A DNA stretch of 64,000 nt from Clostridium felsineum DSM 794 (GTDB lineage Bacteria; Bacillota; Clostridia; Clostridiales; Clostridiaceae): contig NZ_CP096980.1 in the NCBI RefSeq assembly GCF_002006355.2, forward strand, positions 2,108,001 through 2,172,000. The letters run 5' to 3'. Both the position numbers and the translations under genes were made by a program. Below the pieces are notes generated by a model that was not told where the DNA came from, searched no databases, and saw only the letters and a list, made by a program, of their open reading frames with translations. Shown piece by piece: positions 1-7,810 of the stretch. The stretch's first letter is position 1. Every line of letters begins with the position of its first letter.

Positions 1-1
1 A

Positions 2-367
2 CTTGAACATATAAGTTACGATTTTGTTAAGGATTTAAGTATACTAGAACCTTTTGGAAAAGCTAATCCCAAACCTATTTTTGGAGAAAAAAAAGCAAAT
101 ATAGTTAGTGCAAAAGTAATAGGACAAAATCATAATGTCTTAAAAATAAAATTTTTTTCTAAAAACAGAAGATATATAGATGGAATATTTTTTGGAGATA
201 TAGAGGAGTTTCAAAGATTAGTAATAGATAGGTATGGTACTGCAGAATTAAATAAAATGTATAGTGGTATTGAAAATAATGTTAATTTGGATATAGCATT
301 TTATCCAGATATAAATGAATATAATGGAAATGTAAGTGTTCAAATAGTAGTACAATATTTTAGGTAG
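2..367 (+). CDS. recJ: RecJ single-stranded-DNA exonuclease, C-terminal fragment (5' end outside window)
   Basis: This open frame enters from the left edge and stops at 365-367, giving 121 residues. It begins in the motif LEPFGKANPKPIF, which is the hallmark of the C-terminal OB-fold region of RecJ, the 5'-3' single-strand exonuclease of recombination and mismatch repair. The remainder (an INxDIAFY-like region, ending in VQIVVQYFR) fits the OB-fold tail. The catalytic DHH and DHHA1 parts must lie before the window. The assignment rests on the PFG-NP-P motif and the end of the protein only. It is separated from murG by 163 bases in which I see no gene. Confidence 0.8.
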   Translation, partial: LEHISYDFVKDLSILEPFGKANPKPIFGEKKANIVSAKVIGQNHNVLKIKFFSKNRRYIDGIFFGDIEEFQRLVIDRYGTAELNKMYSGIENNVNLDIAFYPDINEYNGNVSVQIVVQYFR

Positions 368-530
368 CTCTAGTATAAGATAAATAATATCATATTTTAT
401 TACATTTCAACTTGAATTTTGCAATTTATTTAAATGAATTTTATTAATAAAATATATGTATCTGTTATATACCAGATTGTATTTTGTGAAAAATGAAATA
501 AATAAAGAAAGATTAAAAAGGAGCAGGTTT

Positions 531-1607
531 ATGAATAAGCTAAAAATAGTAATGACAGGCGGAGGCTCTGCGGGACATGTTACGCCTAATTTGGCACTTG
601 TACCGAAACTAAAAGGGCTGGGGTATGAGATAGAATATATAGGAACAAAAAATGGCATAGAGAGAAGTATAATAGAAAAAGAAAAAATAAAATATAACAT
701 TATAGCCAGTGGTAAACTTAGAAGATATATTGATATTAAAAATTTTTCGGACCCTTTTAAAGTTGTTTTAGGAATATTTCAAGCTATTAATATATTAAGG
801 AAGAAAAAGCCCAATATAGTTTTTTCTAAAGGGGGGTTCGTATCAGTTCCTGTGGTTATGGCAGCTCATTTTTGTAGAATACCTGTAATAGCTCATGAAT
901 CGGATATAACTCCAGGGCTTGCAAATAGAATATCAGTACCATATTGCACAAAGGTTTGTGTAACGTTTCCAGAGTCTCTTAAAAATATAAAAAACAATAA
1001 AGGAATGCTTACAGGCACTCCTATAAGAGATGAATTATTTCAAGGTAGTAGAATTAAGGGGCTTGAAATATGCGGTTTTAATGGTGACAAACCAGTACTA
1101 ATGATTATAGGTGGTAGTTTAGGTTCAAAAGTTATAAATGATGCTGTACGTGAGGAGTTAAATGAACTTTTAAAAAGATATAATGTAGTGCATATTTGTG
1201 GAAAAGGAAACTTAGATAAAGATTTATTAAAAGTTAAGGGATATAAGCAATTTGAATATATATCAACAGAGCTTCCGCATGTTATGAACGCGGCTGATTT
1301 AGTTATTTCAAGAGCTGGAGCTAATGTTATTTTTGAACTTTTAGCACTAAAAAAACCTAATCTATTAATTCCATTATCTAAAAAGTCTAGTAGAGGAGAT
1401 CAGATTTTAAACGCCCAGTCTTTTGAAAAAAATGGGTACAGTATGGTTATTCAGGAGGAAGAGATAACTAGTGGAGTAATTTTTAATAAAATTACAGAAT
1501 TAGAAAAAGATCAAGAAAAGTATAAAGAAGCAATGAATTCAAGCCCTGCCCAAAATGGTGTTGAAAATATAATAAATATTATTGATAAATATAAAAGAAT
1601 ATATTAA
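531..1607 (+). CDS. murG: MurG, UDP-GlcNAc:lipid I N-acetylglucosaminyltransferase
   Basis: MurG adds GlcNAc to lipid I to make lipid II at the inner face of the membrane, the last cytoplasmic step of peptidoglycan synthesis. The protein has 358 residues, a normal length. It shows the glycine-rich loop GGGSAGH (residues 10-16), the HESD region, the second-domain loop GGSLGSKVIN and the donor-site region with SRAGANVIFELLAL. I chose the ATG at 531 because AAAAAGGAG lies just upstream and the product then begins directly with the first beta strand (MNKLKIVMTGGG). An ATG at 456 would add a basic tail not typical of the family. Standing alone rather than in a dcw cluster is common in clostridia. 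Confidence 0.93.
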   Translation: MNKLKIVMTGGGSAGHVTPNLALVPKLKGLGYEIEYIGTKNGIERSIIEKEKIKYNIIASGKLRRYIDIKNFSDPFKVVLGIFQAINILRKKKPNIVFSKGGFVSVPVVMAAHFCRIPVIAHESDITPGLANRISVPYCTKVCVTFPESLKNIKNNKGMLTGTPIRDELFQGSRIKGLEICGFNGDKPVLMIIGGSLGSKVINDAVREELNELLKRYNVVHICGKGNLDKDLLKVKGYKQFEYISTELPHVMNAADLVISRAGANVIFELLALKKPNLLIPLSKKSSRGDQILNAQSFEKNGYSMVIQEEEITSGVIFNKITELEKDQEKYKEAMNSSPAQNGVENIINIIDKYKRIY

Positions 1608-1625
1608 CAATGTTATTTTTTAGAC

Positions 1626-1643
1626 AATTGTTATATAACAATT
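1626..1643. repeat. 18-bp perfect palindrome between murG and the CAP gene
   Basis: The sequence AATTGTTATATAACAATT is its own reverse complement. It has no T-tract after it, so it is not a classic terminator. It could be a dimeric repressor operator or a weak 3' end structure for murG. Confidence 0.5.
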
Positions 1644-1664
1644 TAATGAATAGTATTTTATAAA

Positions 1665-1697
1665 CTCCTAAAAATAATAAAAAATTATTTTAGGAGG
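1665..1697 (+). promoter_or_regulatory. Hairpin that would bury the ribosome binding site of the CAP-protein gene
   Basis: CTCCTAAAAATAA is complementary (one bulged base) to TTATTTTAGGAG, with a short A-rich loop between them. The right arm contains the AGGAGG Shine-Dalgarno (1692-1697) of the gene starting at 1707, and CTCC in the left arm is the anti-Shine-Dalgarno partner. If formed in RNA, the hairpin blocks ribosome loading, so translation may depend on temperature, a protein or an RNA that opens it. Confidence 0.55.
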
Positions 1698-1706
1698 ATA
1701 AAGTAA

Positions 1707-2219
1707 ATGAAAAAAAAGTGGTTGGTTTTAGTAGCTATTTTTATAAGTGTATTGATGTTTAGTGGAAATGTCAGAATGAAGGCAGAGACTACAGCATATA
1801 GTAATCAAAACTTTAGTATGGCGATAAGCAATTTACAGAATGAAGAGAACCAAGTGATAAAACTTGTAAATATTCAGAGAGCAAAATATGGTCTTGCGCC
1901 TTTAAAGACAAATATTCAATTAATGAATGTTGCAAGAATAAAATCTAGAGATATGCTTACAAAAAATTATTTTTCACATATGTCACCTACCTTTGGTTCA
2001 ACCTTTTCACTTTTAACAAGGTATGGGCTATCATATGCTGCAGCAGGTGAAAATATAGCATACGGCTATACAAATGCTGGAAGCGTTATGAATGGATGGA
2101 TGAATTCACCGGGACATAGAGCTAATATACTTGGAAAATCCTATAGAGAGATAGGCGTTGGAGCTGTAAAATCTAGTAGTGGAAAGATATATTGGACTCA
2201 AGTTTTTATAAAAAGATAA
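1707..2219 (+). CDS. Secreted CAP-domain (SCP/YkwD-like) protein
   Basis: This 170-residue protein starts with a typical signal peptide: a KKK head, then a hydrophobic stretch over residues 5-19, with likely cleavage near residue 26. From about residue 45 to the end it is a CAP domain, with the conserved helix VNIQRAKYGLAPL, then HMSP, AAGENIAYG, GWMNSPGHRANIL and the final strand IYWTQVFIK. Bacterial YkwD-type CAP proteins are extracellular. Their role is poorly known, though some are linked to spore coats or the cell surface. It has a strong AGGAGG site held in a potential hairpin and appears to be monocistronic. Confidence 0.85.
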   Translation: MKKKWLVLVAIFISVLMFSGNVRMKAETTAYSNQNFSMAISNLQNEENQVIKLVNIQRAKYGLAPLKTNIQLMNVARIKSRDMLTKNYFSHMSPTFGSTFSLLTRYGLSYAAAGENIAYGYTNAGSVMNGWMNSPGHRANILGKSYREIGVGAVKSSSGKIYWTQVFIKR

Positions 2220-2310
2220 TTTTAGTTAAGATGGAACAGGGAAAAAATTCAATCCCATAAATAAAAATGCAAAGCAGTGTACAAAAAAATAAATAAGCAA
2301 AAAAGAGTAA

Positions 2311-2361
2311 TTAAATGAAAAATTGTAATTTATGAAGAAATGTTAAGCATTTTTCATTTAA
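2311..2361. repeat. 13-bp perfect inverted repeat downstream of the CAP gene
   Basis: TTAAATGAAAAAT (2311-2323) is exactly complementary to ATTTTTCATTTAA (2349-2361), with a 25-base loop. It is AT-only with no T-tract after it, and lies 90 bases past the CAP-gene stop. It could be a weak 3' end or a binding site. Confidence 0.4.
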
Positions 2362-2389
2362 TGCAAGGATAATCGCAAAAAAAGAAGTT

Positions 2390-2418
2390 TTGCGTTAGAA
2401 AATTTTTTATAGTATAGT
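2390..2418 (+). promoter_or_regulatory. Probable sigma-A promoter of the pyruvate:ferredoxin oxidoreductase gene
   Basis: TTGCGT (2390-2395) and TATAGT (2413-2418) are separated by 17 bases, a good housekeeping pattern. It would start RNA near 2425 and leave a leader of about 85 bases carrying the hairpin at 2446-2474. Confidence 0.55.
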
Positions 2419-2445
2419 TAAAAACGTAACAAGCTCTTAAGCTTT

Positions 2446-2474
2446 TATAGGCAAAACTTAGACTTTTGCCTATA
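2446..2474 (+). promoter_or_regulatory. 11-bp perfect hairpin in the PFOR mRNA leader
   Basis: TATAGGCAAAA (2446-2456) and TTTTGCCTATA (2464-2474) pair perfectly around a 7-base loop. No T-run follows, so it is not an intrinsic terminator. It ends 37 bases before the PFOR start codon. Stabilisation of an abundant mRNA or protein binding are the likely roles. Confidence 0.5.
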
Positions 2475-2511
2475 ATTCCTAATAAAAAATTTGTAGGAAG
2501 GGGTATACAAC

Positions 2512-5500
2512 ATGAAAAAAATGAAAACTATGGATGGTAACACAGCTGCTGCTCATATTTCTTATGCGTTCACAGACGTTGCAGCTATCTATCCTATTAC
2601 TCCATCATCACCAATGGCAGAACATGTAGATGAGTGGGCAACACAAGGAAGAAAAAATCTTTTCGGACAAAAAGTTAAGATTATGGAAATGCAATCGGAG
2701 GCAGGTGCTGCTGGTGCAGTTCATGGATCATTACAGGCAGGAGCTCTAACTACTACATATACAGCTTCACAAGGAATGCTTCTTATGGTTCCAAATATGT
2801 ACAAGATAGCAGGAGAACTTTTACCTGGAGTATTCCATGTAAGTGCTAGAGCATTAGCTACTCATTCATTGAATATATATGGAGATCATCAAGACGTAAT
2901 GGCTGCTAGACAAACTGGATGTGCACTTCTTGCAGAAGGAAGCGTTCAAGAAGTAATGGATTTATCCGCAGTAGCTCATTTAGTTGCTATAAAGGGAAGA
3001 GTTCCTTTCATAAACTTCTTTGATGGATTCAGAACTTCACATGAAATACAAAAAGTTGAAGTAATGGATTATGAAGATTTAAGAGGTTTACTTGATATGG
3101 ATGCTGTTAATGCATTTAGAAGAAACGCATTAAATCCAGATCATCCAGTTCAAAGAGGAAGTAACGAAGGTTCAGATATCTACTTCCAAGGAAAAGAAGC
3201 TCAAAACAAATTTTATAATGCACTTCCTGAAATGGTAGAACATTACATGGGAGAAATAAGTAAAATAACAGGAAGAGAATATCACTTATTCAATTACTAT
3301 GGTGCTGAAGATGCAGATAGAGTTATCATAGCAATGGGATCAATCTGTGATACAATCGAAGAAACAATAGATTATTTAAGAGCTAAAGGAGAAAAAGTCG
3401 GAGTATTAAAAGTACATCTTTACAGACCTTTCTCAGTTGAGCACTTCTTAAAATATATACCAAAGACCGCTAAGAAAATAGCTGTTCTTGATAGAACAAA
3501 AGAAGCTGGTTCTCAAGCTGAACCATTATATCTTGATGTTGTTAAAGCATTCTACAACTCAGATGTAAGACCTGTTATAGTTGGTGGAAGATTTGGTCTT
3601 GGATTAAAAGATACATTACCAGTTCATATATACTCAGTATATGAAAACTTAAAAGCAGATGCACCAAAAGATGGATTTACTATAGGAATAAATGATGATG
3701 TTACTCATACATCACTTCCAGTTCCAGAAATTGAAATAGATACAACACCAGAAGGAACTAAAACATGTAAGTTCTGGGGACTTGGATCAGATGGTACTGT
3801 TGGAGCAAACAAGAGTGCTATAAAAATTATCGGAGACCATACTTCAATGTATGCTCAAGGATATTTTGCATATGATTCTAAAAAATCAGGTGGTATAACA
3901 GTATCACATTTAAGATTTGGTAAGAAAGAAATTAAATCACCATACTTAATAGATAAAGCAGATTTCATAGCTTGTCATAATCAAAGCTATGTTTATAAGT
4001 ATGATGTTCTTGCAGGACTTAAAAAAGGTGGAAACTTCTTACTTAACACAATCTGGACTCCAGAAGAAATAGAAGAAAAACTTCCTGCTGAAATGAAGAG
4101 ATATATAGCTAAAAATGATATAAACTTCTATACATTAAATGCTGTTAAAATAGCTCAAGCAATAGGACTTGGCGGAAGAGTAAACATGATTTGTCAAGCT
4201 GCTTTCTTTAAAATAGCAAACATCATCCCAGTAGAAGATGCTGTTAAATACTTAAAAGATGCAGTTGTAACAAATTACGGTAAAAAAGGCCAAAAAGTTG
4301 TTGATATGAACAACGCTGCAATAGATCAAGGTGTTGGAGCTATTGTTAAAATAGATGTTCCAGCAGCATGGACTGATGCAAAAGATGCACCTAAAGAAGA
4401 GGTAGCAAAACCTAAGTTTATAACTGATCTTCTTGAGCCAATAAACAGACAAGAAGGAGACAAGCTTCCTGTAAGTGCGTTCGAAGGTAAAGAAGATGGA
4501 ACATATCCTCTTGGAACAGCTGCTTATGAAAAGAGAGGAATTGCAATTAACGTTCCTGAATGGGATGTAGACAAATGTATTCAATGTAATCAATGTTCAT
4601 TTGTTTGTCCTCATGCAGTAATTAGACCAGCTTTAATGAATGCTGAAGAAACTAAAAATGCTCCAGAAGGAATGAAATATAAGAAGGCTATGGGAGTTAA
4701 GTCTGATGAAGAATTAAACTTCTCAATAGTTATAAGTCCTCTTGATTGTACTGGCTGTGGAAACTGTGCAGAGGTTTGCCCTGCTAAAGAAAAAGCTTTA
4801 GTTATGAAACCAGCAGCAAGTGAATATGGAGTAGAAAAATATTTTGATTATGCAACAACTCTTAAAGAAAGAAAAGAAGTTGCTAACAAATATACAGTTA
4901 AGGGAAGCCAATTCTCTAAACCTCTTCTTGAGTTCAATGGTGCTTGCGCAGGTTGTGGAGAAGCTTCATACGCTAAGCTTATAACTCAATTATTCGGTGA
5001 TAGAATGATGGTTTCAAATGCAACAGGTTGTACATCAATTTGGGGATGTAGTGCTCCTTCAATGCCATATACAACTAATGCAAAAGGACAAGGACCAGCA
5101 TGGGCTAACTCATTATTTGAAGATAATGCAGAATATGGAATGGGTATGCTTCTTGGAACAACTCAATTAAGAGAAAGATTAGCAGATCTTGCTAAGGAAG
5201 CAATCAATAGTGAAATAAGCGCAGAGCTTAAAGCAGTTCTTCAAGATTGGCTTGAAAATATCGATAATGGTGAAACTTCAAGAGCAATAGTAGACAAGTT
5301 ATTACCATTACTTGAGAAAGAAAGAAATGCCAATGCAGCTCTTACTGAAATGTACACTAACAAAGATTACTTAGCTAAGAGATCACAATGGATATTCGGT
5401 GGAGACGGATGGGCTTATGACATCGGATATGGTGGAGTTGATCATGTTCTTGCAAGTGGAGAAGATATAAACATATTTGTATTTGATACAGAAGTTTACT

Positions 5501-6027
5501 CAAATACAGGTGGTCAATCTTCAAAATCAACACCAGCTTCAGCAATAGCTCAATTTGCTGCTGCAGGTAAGACAACTAAGAAGAAAGATCTTGGAATGAT
5601 GGCAATGAGCTATGGATATGTTTATGTTGCTCAAATAGCTATGGGTGCTGATAAAAATCAAACATTAAAAGCTATAAAAGAAGCAGAAAACTATCATGGT
5701 CCATCACTTATCATAGCTTATTCTCCATGTATCAATCATGGTTTAAAAGCTGGTATGGGATGTAGCCAATTAGAACAAAAGAAAGCTGTTGAGTGTGGAT
5801 ACTGGGCACTTTATAGATTTAATCCACTTCTTAAAGAAGAAGGAAAGAATCCATTTAGCTTAGATTCAAAAGAGCCAACAGGAAACTTTAAAGAATTCTT
5901 ACTTGGTGAAGTTAGATATGCTTCATTAAAGAAAGTATTCCCTGATAAAGCTGAAGAATTATATGCTAAGACTGAAAAAGATGCAATGGAAAGACTTGAA
6001 TCTTATAAAAGATTAGCTGATAGATAA
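2512..6027 (+). CDS. nifJ: Pyruvate:ferredoxin (flavodoxin) oxidoreductase
   Basis: This enzyme oxidises pyruvate with CoA to acetyl-CoA and CO2 and reduces ferredoxin, the central step of clostridial fermentation. The single chain of 1171 residues has normal length. It opens with the substrate-binding region (YPITPSSPMAEHVDEW). The ferredoxin-like domain has two 4Fe-4S motifs (Cys689/692/695/699 and Cys746/749/752/756). The proximal cluster is marked by CAGC (Cys812/815), Cys840 and a Cys near 1084. The thiamine diphosphate motif begins at GDG 964-966 and runs to SNTGGQ. Codons favour TTA/CTT, ACA and AAC as in a highly expressed gene. Upstream are a good sigma-A promoter and a leader hairpin; a strong terminator follows, so it is monocistronic. 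Confidence 0.97.
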   Translation: MKKMKTMDGNTAAAHISYAFTDVAAIYPITPSSPMAEHVDEWATQGRKNLFGQKVKIMEMQSEAGAAGAVHGSLQAGALTTTYTASQGMLLMVPNMYKIAGELLPGVFHVSARALATHSLNIYGDHQDVMAARQTGCALLAEGSVQEVMDLSAVAHLVAIKGRVPFINFFDGFRTSHEIQKVEVMDYEDLRGLLDMDAVNAFRRNALNPDHPVQRGSNEGSDIYFQGKEAQNKFYNALPEMVEHYMGEISKITGREYHLFNYYGAEDADRVIIAMGSICDTIEETIDYLRAKGEKVGVLKVHLYRPFSVEHFLKYIPKTAKKIAVLDRTKEAGSQAEPLYLDVVKAFYNSDVRPVIVGGRFGLGLKDTLPVHIYSVYENLKADAPKDGFTIGINDDVTHTSLPVPEIEIDTTPEGTKTCKFWGLGSDGTVGANKSAIKIIGDHTSMYAQGYFAYDSKKSGGITVSHLRFGKKEIKSPYLIDKADFIACHNQSYVYKYDVLAGLKKGGNFLLNTIWTPEEIEEKLPAEMKRYIAKNDINFYTLNAVKIAQAIGLGGRVNMICQAAFFKIANIIPVEDAVKYLKDAVVTNYGKKGQKVVDMNNAAIDQGVGAIVKIDVPAAWTDAKDAPKEEVAKPKFITDLLEPINRQEGDKLPVSAFEGKEDGTYPLGTAAYEKRGIAINVPEWDVDKCIQCNQCSFVCPHAVIRPALMNAEETKNAPEGMKYKKAMGVKSDEELNFSIVISPLDCTGCGNCAEVCPAKEKALVMKPAASEYGVEKYFDYATTLKERKEVANKYTVKGSQFSKPLLEFNGACAGCGEASYAKLITQLFGDRMMVSNATGCTSIWGCSAPSMPYTTNAKGQGPAWANSLFEDNAEYGMGMLLGTTQLRERLADLAKEAINSEISAELKAVLQDWLENIDNGETSRAIVDKLLPLLEKERNANAALTEMYTNKDYLAKRSQWIFGGDGWAYDIGYGGVDHVLASGEDINIFVFDTEVYSNTGGQSSKSTPASAIAQFAAAGKTTKKKDLGMMAMSYGYVYVAQIAMGADKNQTLKAIKEAENYHGPSLIIAYSPCINHGLKAGMGCSQLEQKKAVECGYWALYRFNPLLKEEGKNPFSLDSKEPTGNFKEFLLGEVRYASLKKVFPDKAEELYAKTEKDAMERLESYKRLADR

Positions 6028-6033
6028 AAATAG

Positions 6034-6058
6034 AGAGCCGTACGGCTCTTTATTTTTT
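6034..6058 (+). terminator. Intrinsic terminator of the PFOR gene
   Basis: AGAGCCG/CGGCTCT inverted repeat (6034-6049) followed by TTATTTTTT, seven bases after the PFOR stop. Confidence 0.9.
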
Positions 6059-6196
6059 CTTAAACACTATGTAAAAAACATGAAAAATATATTTAGTGAA
6101 TAGATAATATTTTTTAATTTTTTTAAAAAAGGTCTTTTAAAATCCTTGAAATAAGGGTAGAATTATAACATGATGTAAAAAAGGAGTGAAGTTTTA

Positions 6197-6559
6197 ATGA
6201 AAGAAGATGAAATAAAGAATTCTTGTGAAGGTGGCTGCGGATGTGGCGCTGAAGGACATGATCATGAGCATGATCACGGTTGTGATTGTGGCTGCGATGG
6301 TGGTTGCGGTTCAGGAGAAGCTATGGTTGTTGAATTAGAGGATGAAAATGGCCAATTAGTATCATGTGAGGTTGTAGATGGATTTGTTTACAATGATAAT
6401 GAATATGCTTTAGTTCAAAATCCGGAAAATGGTTCTGTATACCTTTTTAAAGTTATTGGAGAAGGTGAAGAAGGAGAATTAGTAGTACCTGATGATAAAG
6501 AATTTGAAGCAGCTACAAAATACTATGAGAGTGTTATGAATCAAAATAGTTCAAACTAA
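6197..6559 (+). CDS. DUF1292-family protein with a Cys/His-rich N-terminal extension
   Basis: This acidic protein has 120 residues. Residues 1-40 hold seven cysteines (10, 14, 16, 29, 31, 33, 37) and four alternating histidines (21, 23, 25, 27) among glycines, which looks like a metal-binding tail. From residue 42 on, MVVELEDENGQLVSCEVVDG, then a NDNEYALVQ strand and VPDDKEFEAATKYYE match the DUF1292 (YrzB-like) family of unknown function. AAGGAG at 6181-6186 supports the ATG at 6197. Family membership is fairly sure. Metal binding is inferred from composition, and no function can be named. It stands alone between the PFOR terminator and a long gene-free stretch. Confidence 0.75.
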   Translation: MKEDEIKNSCEGGCGCGAEGHDHEHDHGCDCGCDGGCGSGEAMVVELEDENGQLVSCEVVDGFVYNDNEYALVQNPENGSVYLFKVIGEGEEGELVVPDDKEFEAATKYYESVMNQNSSN

Positions 6560-6901
6560 TTTTTCTGTTTTAAAATAAATGTATTCTAAAAAGTTAGTAT
6601 GCTATTTTGAGTTCATTTATATAAAATTAAATATTTAAGAAATAGAAGTCTATATAGGATTTTAGTGATTAATATAAATTTGTACATAATAAATGTTGTT
6701 ATTTATGTACATTTAATGAATTAATTATAAATCTTAATATTTTAATTTCTAGCTTACAACTATATTGGGTTTAAGGTTAAACTTGATTTTAAAAATATGT
6801 AAAATTTTACATTGCGTTTATAATCAAAGGTTTAACTTAAAAACCTCATATAAAATTTACATAGTTAAGCTGAGAATTTTATAATGCTTATTTTGTAAAA
6901 A

Positions 6902-6929
6902 TTGACATTATGGTGAAATGTAATAGATT
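6902..6929 (+). promoter_or_regulatory. Possible sigma-A promoter upstream of the 6947-6979 terminator
   Basis: TTGACA (6902-6907), a 16-base spacer and TAGATT (6924-6929). The -35 box is perfect and the -10 matches at four of six positions. The inferred start near 6936 is just before a terminator-like hairpin, so any transcript reaching the HAD gene must read through it. Confidence 0.35.
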
Positions 6930-6946
6930 CTTATCTATGTATTAAA

Positions 6947-6979
6947 AGGGGTCATGCATTTTGCATGATCCTCTTTTTA
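6947..6979 (+). terminator. Intrinsic terminator-like hairpin 42 bases before the HAD phosphatase gene
   Basis: GGGGTCATGCA pairs with TGCATGATCCTC (one G-U pair) and is followed by TTTTT. It may end an unannotated RNA from the 6560-6946 stretch, or act as an attenuator for the gene at 7021. Confidence 0.7.
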
Positions 6980-7020
6980 TGTATACATAAGAAGTATTTG
7001 TACTAAAAGGAGCAAATTTA

Positions 7021-7662
7021 ATGAAAAAGTTAGCTATATTTGATGTTGATTATACTCTAACTAAAAAAGAAACCTTATTTGAATTTTATAAATTTATGGT
7101 TAAAAAAAATCCTAAAATGATAATAAAGCTTCCTAAGATATTGGTAGCCGGGATTTTATTTTTTATAAAGGTACTTGATGCAGGAACAGCAAAAGAGATG
7201 TTTATTTCTTTTATAGATGGAGTAAAAGAAGAAGATATGAAAAAACAGGTTAAGGAATTTTATGATGTTAAATTAAGCAAGATACTTTATGTTGACGCCA
7301 TTAACACAATGAAAAAGCTTAAAAGTGAAGGTTATGAAGTGGTTTTGATATCAGCCTCAGCAGAATTTTATTTGAATGAACTTTATAATATAAAGGAGGT
7401 TGATAGGATTATTGGAACTAGATTTACCAATGAAAACGGTATATTTAACAGAAAAATAGTTGGTGAAAATTGTAAAGGCGAAGAAAAGGTAAGAAGGTTA
7501 AAGGAAGTGCTTAATAAGGAAAAAATCGAAGTGGATTTTAAAAATTCATATATGTTTTCAGACTCATTATCTGATATGCCGCTTTTTAAGTTAGTTGGTC
7601 ATCCATACCTCGTAAACCCAAGAAAAAAAGATAATAATATTAAAGCGTTAAAATGGAAGTAG
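7021..7662 (+). CDS. HAD-IB family (SerB-like) phosphatase
   Basis: This 213-residue cytoplasmic hydrolase has the HAD nucleophile motif FDVDYT (Asp8, Asp10), the second motif VVLISASAEF, a conserved Lys region, and the last motif MFSDSLSDMPLF that supplies metal-binding aspartates. Residues 30-60 form a hydrophobic helical cap with a KMIIKLPKILVAGILFFIK segment typical of the IB subfamily. HAD-IB enzymes act on phosphoserine-like or lipid-type phosphates; the substrate cannot be told from sequence. AAAGGAG lies just before the ATG. The 139 bases after it hold no gene. Confidence 0.85.
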   Translation: MKKLAIFDVDYTLTKKETLFEFYKFMVKKNPKMIIKLPKILVAGILFFIKVLDAGTAKEMFISFIDGVKEEDMKKQVKEFYDVKLSKILYVDAINTMKKLKSEGYEVVLISASAEFYLNELYNIKEVDRIIGTRFTNENGIFNRKIVGENCKGEEKVRRLKEVLNKEKIEVDFKNSYMFSDSLSDMPLFKLVGHPYLVNPRKKDNNIKALKWK

Positions 7663-7757
7663 TAAATGTATAAATAATAATATATGCAGCATATATGGCA
7701 TGGTATTTTAAGCTGGCATAATGTTTTAGATGCAGATAAAACATATTTAGTCTCCAG

Positions 7758-7784
7758 TAAATTATAAGCATGCCTTATAATTTA
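7758..7784 (+). repeat. 11-bp perfect hairpin just upstream of the aminotransferase gene
   Basis: TAAATTATAAG and CTTATAATTTA pair exactly around the loop CATGC. It ends 26 bases before the start at 7811, with no T-run, so a leader structure or operator is more likely than a terminator. Confidence 0.45.
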
Positions 7785-7810
7785 AACTGTATTGGAAGGA
7801 AGTGTATTAC

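Larger units (their letters stand above)
6560..7020. other. 461-base gene-free stretch with several RNA-like inverted repeats
   Basis: No convincing gene is present. It contains an inverted repeat around TGTACATAA/TTATTTATGTACA (6681-6711) and the pairing GTTAAACTTGATT (6776-6788) with AATCAAAGGTTTAAC (6822 on). A palindrome GTAAAATTTTAC (6799-6810) is nested inside that pairing, and there is a competing short pairing AGGTTT (6828-6833) with AAACCT (6841-6846). A -35-like TTGACA (6902-6907) with TAGATT 16 bases later precedes a terminator at 6947-6979. A leader or small RNA is possible, but I recognise no known riboswitch. Confidence 0.4.

Noticed and set aside
456..530. Longer MurG with a 25-residue basic leader from ATG 456
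   Set aside because: There is no ribosome site at 456, whereas AAAAAGGAG precedes ATG 531 and the shorter form begins with the expected first strand.
2446..2474. Intrinsic terminator before PFOR
   Set aside because: The stem is perfect but no T-tract follows, and it lies in the leader of a gene that must be highly expressed.
4252..5575. Open frames on the minus strand inside the PFOR gene
   Set aside because: They lie opposite a well-supported gene, have no ribosome sites and encode low-complexity peptides. Many similar antisense frames in the window were left out for the same reasons.
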